Shown: piece by piece, positions 16,829 to 24,452 of the stretch | Layout of the letters: each line of letters starts with the position of its first letter | How positions within the stretch are numbered: position 1 is the stretch's first letter | Assembly (NCBI RefSeq): GCF_000406945.1 | Contig: NZ_KE136354.1 | Location: forward strand, 1,693,249 to 1,757,248 | Direction: 5' to 3' | Origin: Enterococcus dispar ATCC 51266 | Lineage (GTDB): Bacteria > Bacillota > Bacilli > Lactobacillales > Enterococcaceae | Length of the DNA stretch: 64,000 nucleotides | Made by a program: the position numbers and the translations under genes | The notes under the pieces: model-generated | The model's input: the letters and a program-made list of their open reading frames with translations, nothing else | Told to the model about the DNA's origin: nothing | Databases searched by the model: none

Positions 16829-19219
16829 CTATTCTGCTTCTAAGCCCAATTCAGCGTTACTCAATTGTGAAGAAGCAATTTCTTGATAAACAGCAGATGT
16901 TTCCATCAATTCTTCGTGAGTACCCTGTGCAACAATCCGACCTTCATTTAAAACGATGATATTATCGGCATGTAAAATTGTCGAAATCTTTTGTGCCACG
17001 ATAATTTGGGTAATCCCCTGAACGTTTTCAGCTAATGCCCGCCGTAAAGCCACATCAGTTTTATTATCTAACGCAGAAAGTGAATCATCAAAAATCAAGA
17101 TTTTCGGATCTTTCGCTAAAGCACGAGCGATAGCCAAACGTTGTTTTTGACCACCCGAAACGTTCGTTCCACCTTGAGAAATAGCTCGATCATAACCTGC
17201 ATCATTTGAATCAATAAATTCTTCTGCCTGCGCAATCATGGCTGCTTTTTTCATTTGTTCATCAGAAATACCGTCGACATCACCAAATTTAATATTGGAT
17301 TTAATATCGCCGGAGAATAAAACACCTTTTTGCGGTACAAAACCAATTAAATCGTGTAATTTGTGTAAACTCATTTGACGAATATCCACACCATCAATGG
17401 TAATACGGCCTGTTGAAACATCAAACAAACGTGGAATCAAACTAACAACAGTTGATTTACCAGAACCAGTTGAACCGATTAAAGCTGTAGTTTGACCAGG
17501 TTTAGCCGTGAAATTCAAGTGATGTAACACATCTTCATCGGCATCAGGATAATGGAACGTAACGCCTTCAAATTTCACTTCTCCAGTAAAGTCATGATCG
17601 TCTTGTGGTTGTTCCGGATCAGTAATGGTTGGTTTTGTTTCTAAGATTTCATCCACACGTCCAGCAGAAACGTTGGCACGAGGTAAAATAATTGAAACCA
17701 TTGAAAGCATCATAAAGGCCATGACAATTTGCATTGTATAAGTAATAAAGGCCATCATGTCCCCCACTTGTAATTGACCGGCATCCATATTGTGACCACC
17801 GACCCAAACAATTAAGACCGAAATACCATTCATTAGTAACATCATAATTGGCATCATGATAGACATTGCACGGTTAACAAACATTTGTGTTTTCATTAAA
17901 TCAGTATTGGCACCGTCAAACCGTTTTTCTTCATATTTTTCACGAGAGAAAGCACGGATAACAGGTAACCCGGTAATAATTTCGCGGGAAACCAAATTTA
18001 CACGGTCGACTAATTTTTGTAAGCTCTTGAATTTTGGCATTGTAAAACCAAGTAATGTCAAAACTAAAATCAAGACTAAACCAACGGCCACACCGATAAT
18101 CCAGCCCATGCCCGTACCGGTTTTGTAAACTTCATAAATCCCACCAAGTCCTAAAATTGGTGCATATAAGACCATACGAATGGTCATTACTAACCCCATT
18201 TGGATTTGTTGAATATCATTGGTACTTCGGGTAATTAATGAAGCTGGTGAGAATTTTTCCATCTCTGCATTAGAGAAATTTAAAATCTGATTGAATTGAC
18301 CCACCCGCAAGTTCTTACCTACTGAAGAGGAAACAAGAGAAGCAATTAAACCTACTAAAATTGCAGCGACTGCTGAAATTAAAGTTAAGATAATCATTTG
18401 TGTCCCTTTTTTCATCATGTAGTCGGTTTGAATTTGCTTAGTATCTTTGTCTAACGCTTTATACTCAGCTAAAGTTAGCTGGACGCCGACAGTTTTCATG
18501 GAATCTTCGCCCATGTCGCCCAGCCCTGCTTTGGTTTCTTTTCGCGCTTCGACTACTTTTTCAGGCAGTGCATCATTCGTTTTTTTCAACTCATCGCCGA
18601 TTTTTTGGGCTTCAGCACCTTTCGCCTTGGCTTCATCACCAAGTTGTTGGGCTTGCGCGCCTTTTGTTTGAGCTGTAGCCATATCCCCCGCTGCTGCTGC
18701 CGTTTGGGCTTGTGCAGCGGCTGTTTGGGCTTGTTCGCCTAACGTTTTGGCTTGAGCGCCTAATTCTTGTGCTTTTTTACTATCTGTACCTAATTTTTGA
18801 TAAGTATCCAAAATTTCTTTGGCGGCATTGCCATCTTTTGAATCTTTGGCCTGAGAAGAAGCCAGCATCATCATTGGCAATTCAAAAATTTTCGCCAACT
18901 TTTCTTTGGTCATACCTTCTTGTAAATTAAGGTTGTATACCTCAACTTTTTTGCCATCCACTGTTTTCGTGCCGGCTTTATAGTTTTCTTTAATCGTATC
19001 TTTTTCAGCATCAGTCATAAATAGTTCAACTGCTGAAAGCGTAGATTTTCGAATTGTTTCAGGGGTTGGATTTTCCAAACCACCTTGTTGAATCCCTACG
19101 TCGACGATGTCTGACGTAATGCTTGGTAATGTCAAATCACTGTTGGCTTGAATTCCTAAGAGTACGAGTGCCGCTAGGATTGCATACCAGTATTTGCCCA
19201 GATATTTAAATAATTTCAC
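16829..19219 (-). CDS. ABC exporter half-transporter, degenerate site, large extracytoplasmic insert
   Basis: 796 aa, well above the 580-670 usual for half-exporters. The ATPase domain has Walker A GSTGSGKST and signature NVSGGQKQ. Walker B reads ILIFDDSLS, with Asp replacing the catalytic Glu, and the H-loop reads VAQKIST, with Gln replacing His. This is the degenerate half expected of a heterodimer. Between TM1 (about 12-30) and TM2 (about 275-300) lies a region of about 240 residues, predicted outside the membrane. It includes an Ala/Gln/Gly/Lys-rich segment with repeated AQT/AQA/GAQAQ units (about 150-215), likely helical. This insert is the odd feature. Confidence 0.9.
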   Translation of the reverse strand: MKLFKYLGKYWYAILAALVLLGIQANSDLTLPSITSDIVDVGIQQGGLENPTPETIRKSTLSAVELFMTDAEKDTIKENYKAGTKTVDGKKVEVYNLNLQEGMTKEKLAKIFELPMMMLASSQAKDSKDGNAAKEILDTYQKLGTDSKKAQELGAQAKTLGEQAQTAAAQAQTAAAAGDMATAQTKGAQAQQLGDEAKAKGAEAQKIGDELKKTNDALPEKVVEARKETKAGLGDMGEDSMKTVGVQLTLAEYKALDKDTKQIQTDYMMKKGTQMIILTLISAVAAILVGLIASLVSSSVGKNLRVGQFNQILNFSNAEMEKFSPASLITRSTNDIQQIQMGLVMTIRMVLYAPILGLGGIYEVYKTGTGMGWIIGVAVGLVLILVLTLLGFTMPKFKSLQKLVDRVNLVSREIITGLPVIRAFSREKYEEKRFDGANTDLMKTQMFVNRAMSIMMPIMMLLMNGISVLIVWVGGHNMDAGQLQVGDMMAFITYTMQIVMAFMMLSMVSIILPRANVSAGRVDEILETKPTITDPEQPQDDHDFTGEVKFEGVTFHYPDADEDVLHHLNFTAKPGQTTALIGSTGSGKSTVVSLIPRLFDVSTGRITIDGVDIRQMSLHKLHDLIGFVPQKGVLFSGDIKSNIKFGDVDGISDEQMKKAAMIAQAEEFIDSNDAGYDRAISQGGTNVSGGQKQRLAIARALAKDPKILIFDDSLSALDNKTDVALRRALAENVQGITQIIVAQKISTILHADNIIVLNEGRIVAQGTHEELMETSAVYQEIASSQLSNAELGLEAE

Positions 19220-19233
19220 GTCTGCAACCTTCC

Positions 19234-19920
19234 TTACCTATTAAATTTTTCATCTTTTGTTTTGGTAGCACCACTTTTTAGCCAATTAAGCTTCATTGAG
19301 AAATCATACAAAGCTTCTTGCATATCAAAATCATCTTGTCCAATCAGATGACGATACCCTTCTGCAACAGTAGAAAATACTACATGCATCAACATTTTGA
19401 CTAGAATTTTTAACTCTTTTTGATTTTGAACTTTTAAAGTTGTCAGATCAATCATGTTATAAAACGCCTGCATACTCTCTCGGTGTTCCTGCCGTGCATC
19501 AGCTGCATGAAATGGTGGCGGACTCTGCTTGCCAAAATGGGGCGCAACTTTATGAAAAGAACGATAATCCATATTCATAAATAAATTTTTGTAAAACGCC
19601 GCGTTTTCTCCATGTAAAACCTCTTTGACCAATTTGGTAAAGTAAATTTCAAAACCATCAAAAAGTTGTCCTTGCGCTTCTTTCATCGCATTATTCAGTT
19701 CTTGCTGACTATCTCGCCGCATACTTTGAAAATAATAATAATAAAGATCTTCTTTATCTTCAAAATACTGATAAAAACTGCCGCGAGGAATACCAGCATC
19801 CTTGATAATTTGCGCAATGGACGCATCCCCTAAAGGAACTCTGGAAAACTCTTTTTTCGCAGCTTTCATAATACGTTGCTGCTTTTCTTTTGTCAGATGA
19901 AAAAAGGTTTCCTTTGGCAT
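19234..19920 (-). CDS. TetR-family regulator of the ABC exporter
   Basis: 228 aa. The N-terminal TetR DNA-binding domain is clear (KQQRIMKAAKKEFSRV; IAQIIKDAGIPRGSFYQYFEDKEDLYYYYF). The ligand domain is divergent, as usual. It heads the operon with the two exporter halves (15 bp gap), and a palindrome overlaps its own -10. It is therefore probably an autorepressor released by a substrate of the pump; this is inference from arrangement. Confidence 0.9.
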   Translation of the reverse strand: MPKETFFHLTKEKQQRIMKAAKKEFSRVPLGDASIAQIIKDAGIPRGSFYQYFEDKEDLYYYYFQSMRRDSQQELNNAMKEAQGQLFDGFEIYFTKLVKEVLHGENAAFYKNLFMNMDYRSFHKVAPHFGKQSPPPFHAADARQEHRESMQAFYNMIDLTTLKVQNQKELKILVKMLMHVVFSTVAEGYRHLIGQDDFDMQEALYDFSMKLNWLKSGATKTKDEKFNR

Positions 19921-19959
19921 GATCTCTCCTCCTTACTTTAAAAAATTTCACTTTAAATA

Positions 19960-19994
19960 AATGACGCCATGTCATGTGACAATGTGTCATTATA
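19960..19994 (-). promoter_or_regulatory. Promoter and palindromic operator of the tetR-ABC operon
   Basis: Minus-strand TATAAT (19994-19989) with TTGCAA 16 bp upstream. An imperfect 32-bp palindrome (19960-19991, ends AATGAC/GTCATT, centre GTCATGTGAC) begins inside the -10, a standard place for a TetR-type operator. Confidence 0.75.
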
Positions 19995-20020
19995 CACCCA
20001 TTTTTAGTAATTGCAAGCAT

Positions 20021-20382
20021 TTTGCATAATAATTTTCATAAAACAAAAACCAAAACAAACGTTATTTTATCTGCTTAAAGCCTTTGATTTAATAGTGTTT
20101 TCCCTATACTGGATCATTATCTTTTTAATTTATTACGCCCATACTTAATTTTCAAACGAAAAAAAATCATAAATTCTTCACAGCTTCATTTGAAATAACG
20201 TTTTCAATTTTAAAATTTTTTTACCAACATCTTTAGCGAGGGAATAGGCCACTAGAAATAGAATACATAAAAGTTTATATAAACCTTTCTATTAAACAAA
20301 ATCCATTGTTTACTTTCTAAATAAAGACGACAACTGATGATCTTTGGAGATTACTGCTACAATTACTTACAAGAAGATTTTT
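20021..20382. other. Intergenic region, nothing assigned
   Basis: About 360 A+T-rich bases between the tetR promoter and the stop of the hydrolase gene. I see no gene, RNA or convincing terminator; a TATACT hexamer near 20112 is isolated. Confidence 0.5.
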
Positions 20383-21129
20383 CTACTTGATTTCCTTTAA
20401 CCAAGTAATAATATACTTGCTAAGCTCTTGTTGTTGTTGTGAATTAGAAATTGTGGCTTTGCCATCACCTTTTTGCGCACCATAACTGCCAAAACCAGCA
20501 TGATTACCACCTTTAATTTCTGCAAAAGTAGTATTATCTGGCAAATAGGCTTTTGATTTTTGATATTGGGTTTTATTTAAAACCTGATCCTGACTTGCAG
20601 TAATAGATAAGACGGGAATATTCACTTTTTTGAGTGAACCTTTTTCATCAGGATAACTAGCTAAAAAAATCATACCGGCAATTTCCTTTTGATGATTTTG
20701 CGCATAACGACTAGCCATCACCCCACCTAATGAGTGGCCTACCAAAATATTTTTTGCTTGGGCATTTTTCGCTAGGACAACATCCGCCTTGTTTGGCGCA
20801 AGTACTGCTAAATTTAACGGCACATTCAAAATATAAACAGAATAACCTGCATCTGCTACTTCTTGGGCCCAAATCCGATAACTAGAAGGTGCCACCAAAG
20901 CCCCGGGATAAAAGATGAGGTTGGTTTGCTCTTCATTTTTATTTGGCTGTGAACTGACAAAAAGCGCATAGTCTTTTGTCACTTTTGTGGGTTTAATCAC
21001 TTTTGCATCCTTACTTGGCTTATACGTATTCTCTTTTAGATATAAGCTACCACCTGCAGCCACAAATAGAAAAACAACCAAAATTCCCAGCAACATTTTT
21101 TGCCACCAATGCCATTTTTTCACGTCCAC
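20383..21129 (-). CDS. Membrane-anchored alpha/beta hydrolase
   Basis: 248 aa. One N-terminal TM segment (about 12-30) anchors an alpha/beta hydrolase domain outside the membrane. The nucleophile elbow GHSLGG is near residue 130, an Asp candidate lies in TASQDQVL, and a His in GGNHAGFGSYG. It resembles the alpha/beta hydrolase family 5 type found in Lactobacillales. Substrate unknown. It is 7 bp downstream of a reductase-like gene, so the two are probably co-transcribed. Confidence 0.85.
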   Translation of the reverse strand: MDVKKWHWWQKMLLGILVVFLFVAAGGSLYLKENTYKPSKDAKVIKPTKVTKDYALFVSSQPNKNEEQTNLIFYPGALVAPSSYRIWAQEVADAGYSVYILNVPLNLAVLAPNKADVVLAKNAQAKNILVGHSLGGVMASRYAQNHQKEIAGMIFLASYPDEKGSLKKVNIPVLSITASQDQVLNKTQYQKSKAYLPDNTTFAEIKGGNHAGFGSYGAQKGDGKATISNSQQQQELSKYIITWLKEIK

Positions 21130-21136
21130 ACCTTCT

Positions 21137-21664
21137 TTATTCCATTTTTTTACGATAATGGAGTTCTACCATTTCCCCCATCGCTGTGCTATCAACAAAA
21201 TCAAGGCGCTGTTGGTAATCACCAGTTGGAAATAACCGTTTGCCATTCCCTAAGAATACCGGTGCAATTTGAATCCAGTATTCATCTAGCAAATCGGCCG
21301 CCATTAAATGTGTCAAGAGTTCGCCCCCACCTACAATCCAAATATAGCCTTGAACCTGCGTTTTCAAATCAACAATGACTTTATTAGGATCTTGAGCGGT
21401 AAAATACCCCTCATCAATTTCATCTGTACGACTACGGGAAAAAATAATCTTTTGTTTATGAGGATAAAGTGATTGACCATTTAGTAACTTTATTACCTCA
21501 TCATAAGTCACCCGCCCCATTACCACCGCTGCAACATTTTCTTCAAAATTTTCATAAGTTGACACCCCAGCTAAATTCGTATCAAATAACCACTGCAAAT
21601 TGTCCGCATTATCTGCTAAATAACCATCTAAACTAATAGCACCGTAAAAAACGACTTTGGCCAA
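21137..21664 (-). CDS. Dihydrofolate reductase-like protein (RibD C-terminal domain family)
   Basis: 175 aa. It starts KVVFYGAISLDGYLAD and carries VVMGRVTYDEV and IWIVGGGELLTHLMAADLLDEYWIQIAPVFLGNGKRLF, the standard marks of the RibD_C/YwjB-type family, probably an NADPH reductase. There are no other riboflavin genes nearby. First gene of the pair with the membrane hydrolase. Confidence 0.88.
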   Translation of the reverse strand: MAKVVFYGAISLDGYLADNADNLQWLFDTNLAGVSTYENFEENVAAVVMGRVTYDEVIKLLNGQSLYPHKQKIIFSRSRTDEIDEGYFTAQDPNKVIVDLKTQVQGYIWIVGGGELLTHLMAADLLDEYWIQIAPVFLGNGKRLFPTGDYQQRLDFVDSTAMGEMVELHYRKKME

Positions 21665-21763
21665 TCAAAAACCTCCTTTTGTAGCATTCCATCCTATTTC
21701 AAAACAAAATGAGTTCCACTTCAGTATACCAACAAGGCGAAATCTTATAAAAAGATTGGCTTA

Positions 21764-21804
21764 TACAAAAAAATCGCGACATTATTTAAATAATGTCGCG
21801 ATTT
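21764..21804 (-). terminator. Terminator of the methyltransferase gene
   Basis: Perfect 17-bp inverted repeat (21771-21804, AAATCGCGACATTATTT and its complement) followed on the minus strand by a T-rich tract, 45 bp after the stop. Confidence 0.88.
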
Positions 21805-21848
21805 ATCAATATGATTGAATTAAAACAGATAAAATTACTAGCGATTCC

Positions 21849-22613
21849 TTACTTCACGTTTTGACAAATAAAGACAAATCGATGTTGCAAATTGAAAATA
21901 CTTTCTCGTCTTAGCAATTCTTGATGTAAATCAAGTAATTCAGCAAAATTGTTTACGACAGAAAAATCCGGAAACTCCCACGGAATTGTCCGCAAGTAGT
22001 AAATTAGACCATCCATATCATAAAATTCTTGTTTCAAATAGGCTTCATTTTGATACAAAATCTCAAAATCGTAATTTTTTAAAGCTTTCGTCACCAATGC
22101 AAGATGGAAATCAAAAGTCTCTTTTTTGTAGTCGGGAAAAACCCGCGAGGCTAGATTAACCCCATTAAAATCACCAACTTGTTGGGAAATAAAGATACCT
22201 CCAGGCTTTAATACACGTTTCACTTCAGAGATATCAAATGATTCATGGGAATTAATTACGATATCAAAAGCATTTTCAGGAAAATTTAGTTCATCTTGTT
22301 CATTAACAAATTGAACATTAACACCTCTTGGACGTAATCTTTCTAAAAGTAAACGATAATTTTTTTCATATCCTTCTGTCACAGCAGTTTTTTCATAAGG
22401 ATGACCAAATGTTGCTAATAATTCGCCCCCACCTGTTCCCATATCCAATAACTGCATATCTTTTTTCAAATATTTTAAGACAATTTTACGATAATCCCAA
22501 TCAGGAACTTCACAAAAATACTTATTTTCTAAATAAGAAAAATCCCAACCGCTAAATTTCTTTTGGTTTGCTTCACTTTGTAACCACTGTTTTTTTAATA
22601 ATGCTATATTCAT
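21849..22613 (-). CDS. Class I SAM-dependent methyltransferase behind a leader peptide
   Basis: 254 aa with a Rossmann methyltransferase core: motif I LLDMGTGGGELLATFG (about residues 55-70), a following acidic contact (VTEGYEKNY), and IVINSHESFDISEVKRVLKPGGIFISQQ. An N-terminal extension of about 45 residues (FSGWDFSYLENKYFCEVPDWDYR) precedes the core. The target is unknown. A 9-codon leader peptide with a strong ribosome site and overlapping hairpins lies upstream (22646-22732), as seen for antibiotic-inducible methyltransferases and resistance genes. That makes an RNA target or drug link worth considering, but it is inference. Confidence 0.82.
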   Translation of the reverse strand: MNIALLKKQWLQSEANQKKFSGWDFSYLENKYFCEVPDWDYRKIVLKYLKKDMQLLDMGTGGGELLATFGHPYEKTAVTEGYEKNYRLLLERLRPRGVNVQFVNEQDELNFPENAFDIVINSHESFDISEVKRVLKPGGIFISQQVGDFNGVNLASRVFPDYKKETFDFHLALVTKALKNYDFEILYQNEAYLKQEFYDMDGLIYYLRTIPWEFPDFSVVNNFAELLDLHQELLRRESIFNLQHRFVFICQNVK

Positions 22614-22645
22614 GCTTTCATCTCCTAATAAATTATCAGTGAGAG

Positions 22646-22714
22646 CGATATAGCTTAGATTGACAGGAAATTTTTACTCGATATAGTGCCCATCAAATAA
22701 AACTATATCGAGTA
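22646..22714 (-). promoter_or_regulatory. Competing hairpins in the methyltransferase leader
   Basis: On the minus strand segment 1 (22714-22703) contains CGATATAG, overlapping the last codons of the leader peptide. It pairs perfectly over 12 bp with segment 2 (22686-22675). Segment 3 (22653-22646) repeats the CTATATCG sequence and can replace segment 2. A ribosome stalled on the leader peptide would block segment 1. Confidence 0.6.
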
Positions 22715-22732
22715 GCTACCTCGTTTAAACAT
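22703..22732 (-). CDS. Nine-residue leader peptide MFKRGSYSI
   Basis: ATG at 22732-22730, nine sense codons and TAG at 22705-22703. It is preceded by AAGGAGG at ideal spacing, stronger than the site of the methyltransferase gene. Its last codons form one arm of a 12-bp hairpin. Too short for homology evidence; support is the ribosome site and the overlap with the regulatory stem. Confidence 0.6.
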   Translation of the reverse strand: MFKRGSYSI

Positions 22733-23037
22733 CACAATCTCCTCCTTGTTATATTTAGCATAACAATTTTAAAGTAAAATTGCGAGCGCTTTCTTATAAA
22801 AGTTTTTTTAAAATAGCATAAAATTTAGAAAGGAGTTTAAACCGGTAGAAAAACTGGAAATAGATTTACAAATTTATAAGTCTATGTTCACTGATTTCTT
22901 AATAGAGACAATCTATAAAAAATTCACATTATCCATTGTTTATCTCAGAATAATCTATAAAAGTATAAAATATTCTATTTAGGTACTTAATGGAATGGTA
23001 AAATGAAACAAATATAGTCTACAAGGAGGAGCCGACC
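22733..23037. other. Intergenic region between the leader peptide and a small membrane protein
   Basis: Divergent promoter area. An inverted repeat CAATTTTA-AAG-TAAAATTG sits near 22766-22784. The rest is A+T-rich with no gene that I can support. Confidence 0.5.
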
Positions 23038-23331
23038 TTGAGTAAGGATAAAAAAATTTTTTTTATTGTAACACTCATTCAGTATATAATTTATGGAATC
23101 TCGTTAGTATGGGCATTTTTAGCTAGAGGAATTACCCCAAACTGGCCATTTTATCTCTTGTTGGTAGGAATATTAATAGGAAATTTTATCCCGCTTAAGT
23201 ATCGTAGTAATTTCTTTTCAACTGAGCCCGGTTTCTTTTTTAAAACCAAGACACGAAAATTTGAAAATATTATTTACCTGACCACTACTTGTATAGTTAT
23301 TTTGCTAGTTTTACTTCTTAATATCTTATAA
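23038..23331 (+). CDS. Small membrane protein with three TM segments
   Basis: 97 aa, not recognised. Hydrophobic segments lie at about residues 8-28, 35-52 and 76-95, with a basic stretch (YRSNFF...KTKTRKFE) between the second and third. The start is TTG with AAGGAGG upstream. It lies just outside the mobile element, next to the old sufB end. Confidence 0.65.
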   Translation: MSKDKKIFFIVTLIQYIIYGISLVWAFLARGITPNWPFYLLLVGILIGNFIPLKYRSNFFSTEPGFFFKTKTRKFENIIYLTTTCIVILLVLLLNIL

Positions 23332-23412
23332 TTTACCAATGAAAAAGCTGCTGAGAAGGTAGAGAACGACTTCCCCAGTATCTTTATTTTCGTAGGCAAT
23401 CTTAAAAAGCAC

Positions 23413-23460
23413 AAAAAAAGAGTACCAAAACATTGAATTAACAATGTTTTGGCACTCTTT
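23413..23460 (-). terminator. Original sufB terminator, displaced by the element
   Basis: Long arms 23417-23435 and 23442-23460 (core CCAAAACATTG) with one mismatch, then Ts on the minus strand. It lies 10 bp after the left att core, where the pre-insertion sufB stop (TAG) would have been. It was probably the native end of the suf operon. Confidence 0.8.
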
Positions 23461-23470
23461 AAATTCCTAT

Positions 23471-23488
23471 CCCACACTGCCTTCCATT
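23471..23488. repeat. Left att core (attL)
   Basis: Identical over 18 bp to 32400-32417. Read on the minus strand it still encodes the old sufB end, Met-Glu-Gly-Ser-Val-Gly-stop, with GGA-TAG where the right copy has GGG-TAG. Confidence 0.9.
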
Positions 23489-23590
23489 CAATGATTCAGC
23501 GCGTAATAGCAATCAGAATCGCTGAGAATCAGTGTTTGTTATCTTTATCTAAACACAATTAGATCAATGATATTCAGTCAGAATCGACAA

Positions 23591-23612
23591 AATGGCATTC
23601 ATTATGGCATTC
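23591..23612. repeat. Left integrase arm-type site
   Basis: Two ATGGCATTC units in direct orientation, spaced 13 bp; 21 of 22 positions match the right-end site at 32302-32323. Confidence 0.75.
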
Positions 23613-23621
23613 ATTCTTTCT

Positions 23622-23648
23622 TTTTGAGGAGCTATTTCAAAAATCAAT
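23622..23648 (-). repeat. 27-bp repeat, inverted copy of 31088-31114
   Basis: Exact 27-bp match on the opposite strand to the sequence just upstream of the integrase gene (begins ATTGATTTTTGAAATAGC). A shorter related copy, ATAGCTCCTCAAA, lies near 30153. Confidence 0.9.
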
Positions 23649-23662
23649 GTTTAGTGGCATCT

Positions 23663-24406
23663 TCACATCATATCTTTAAAGGATGATGTCCTAAATTCTG
23701 TTCTTTCGTACAATTCCCTTAATCTTGATTGATTGACCTTATCGCTAAGACACAAAAGCGATTTTATATTCATTTCTTCTTTTATATCAAGCTGAAACAC
23801 CTTAAAATAATTGTTTTCTTTCTGAAATCGACTGCCTGAACTTTCTTCAAAACACCCTAAAATATCCAGTAATCTGTTTTGTTTCTTTTCCTGAGGTTGA
23901 AAATTATGTTTATCATTTTTAGTCGATACTATAGTTCTTCTATCCTCAGATGTTTTTCTATAATGATCCTTAACTCCTACCAAAAAATGCTCAGAATAAG
24001 CTTTTTGATCTCCTTGAACAATATTACCATCAAGTTTAATGGTATTCAGACATTTTTCTATTCTGTATTCTTTATCAATAATTTCCCATTCATGACTTTT
24101 CTTCCAGGAAATAATTTTGTCTACTTCAAAAATTAAATCACAGTAAAGAGCAACTATTTTTCCCTCTTCTTTATATGGAACTGTCCAAATCAATATATCT
24201 TTTGGTTTAATAGTTTCCCCGCTATTTGATACTGGCTTATTCAAATCTCTTGTTTTACAAAAGGTAGTATAAAACCTCTCTCCCCATATATAAGGGTCTT
24301 GATTACCATTTAAGGAATCGCAACAAATTTTCTCTCCACTAGAAAAAGTAAGTGTTTTTCTACCACCATCTCCGTGACAAACTAACCAATAATTTTTCAT
24401 ACCCAT
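23663..24406 (-). CDS. Unrecognised soluble protein of the element cargo
   Basis: 247 aa, not recognised. The N-terminal half is rich in predicted strands (NYWLVCHGDGGRKTLTF; PKDILIWTVPY; IVALYCDLIFEVDKIISW), giving the look of a small beta-barrel of the PUA/EVE or Nmad kind, domains that bind modified bases; this is a weak impression only. A middle segment GVKDHYRKTSEDRRTIVS and a charged C-terminal helical region follow. No TM segment. It is 46 bp downstream of a four-TM protein gene in the same direction, so the two are probably one unit, at the outer end of the element where cargo usually sits. Confidence 0.65.
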   Translation of the reverse strand: MGMKNYWLVCHGDGGRKTLTFSSGEKICCDSLNGNQDPYIWGERFYTTFCKTRDLNKPVSNSGETIKPKDILIWTVPYKEEGKIVALYCDLIFEVDKIISWKKSHEWEIIDKEYRIEKCLNTIKLDGNIVQGDQKAYSEHFLVGVKDHYRKTSEDRRTIVSTKNDKHNFQPQEKKQNRLLDILGCFEESSGSRFQKENNYFKVFQLDIKEEMNIKSLLCLSDKVNQSRLRELYERTEFRTSSFKDMM

Positions 24407-24452
24407 AAAAATCCTCTTTTATAATCCAAGCCAACCCACCAAAAATAACGAA

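Larger units (their letters stand above)
23332..23662. other. Element left end: old suf terminator, att copy, integrase arm sites
   Basis: No gene seen. It contains the displaced suf terminator (23413-23460), the left 18-bp att core (23471-23488), a GATTCAGCG...CGCT-GAATC imperfect dyad near 23493-23530, arm-type repeats (23591-23612) and one copy of a 27-bp inverted repeat (23622-23648). Confidence 0.75.
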
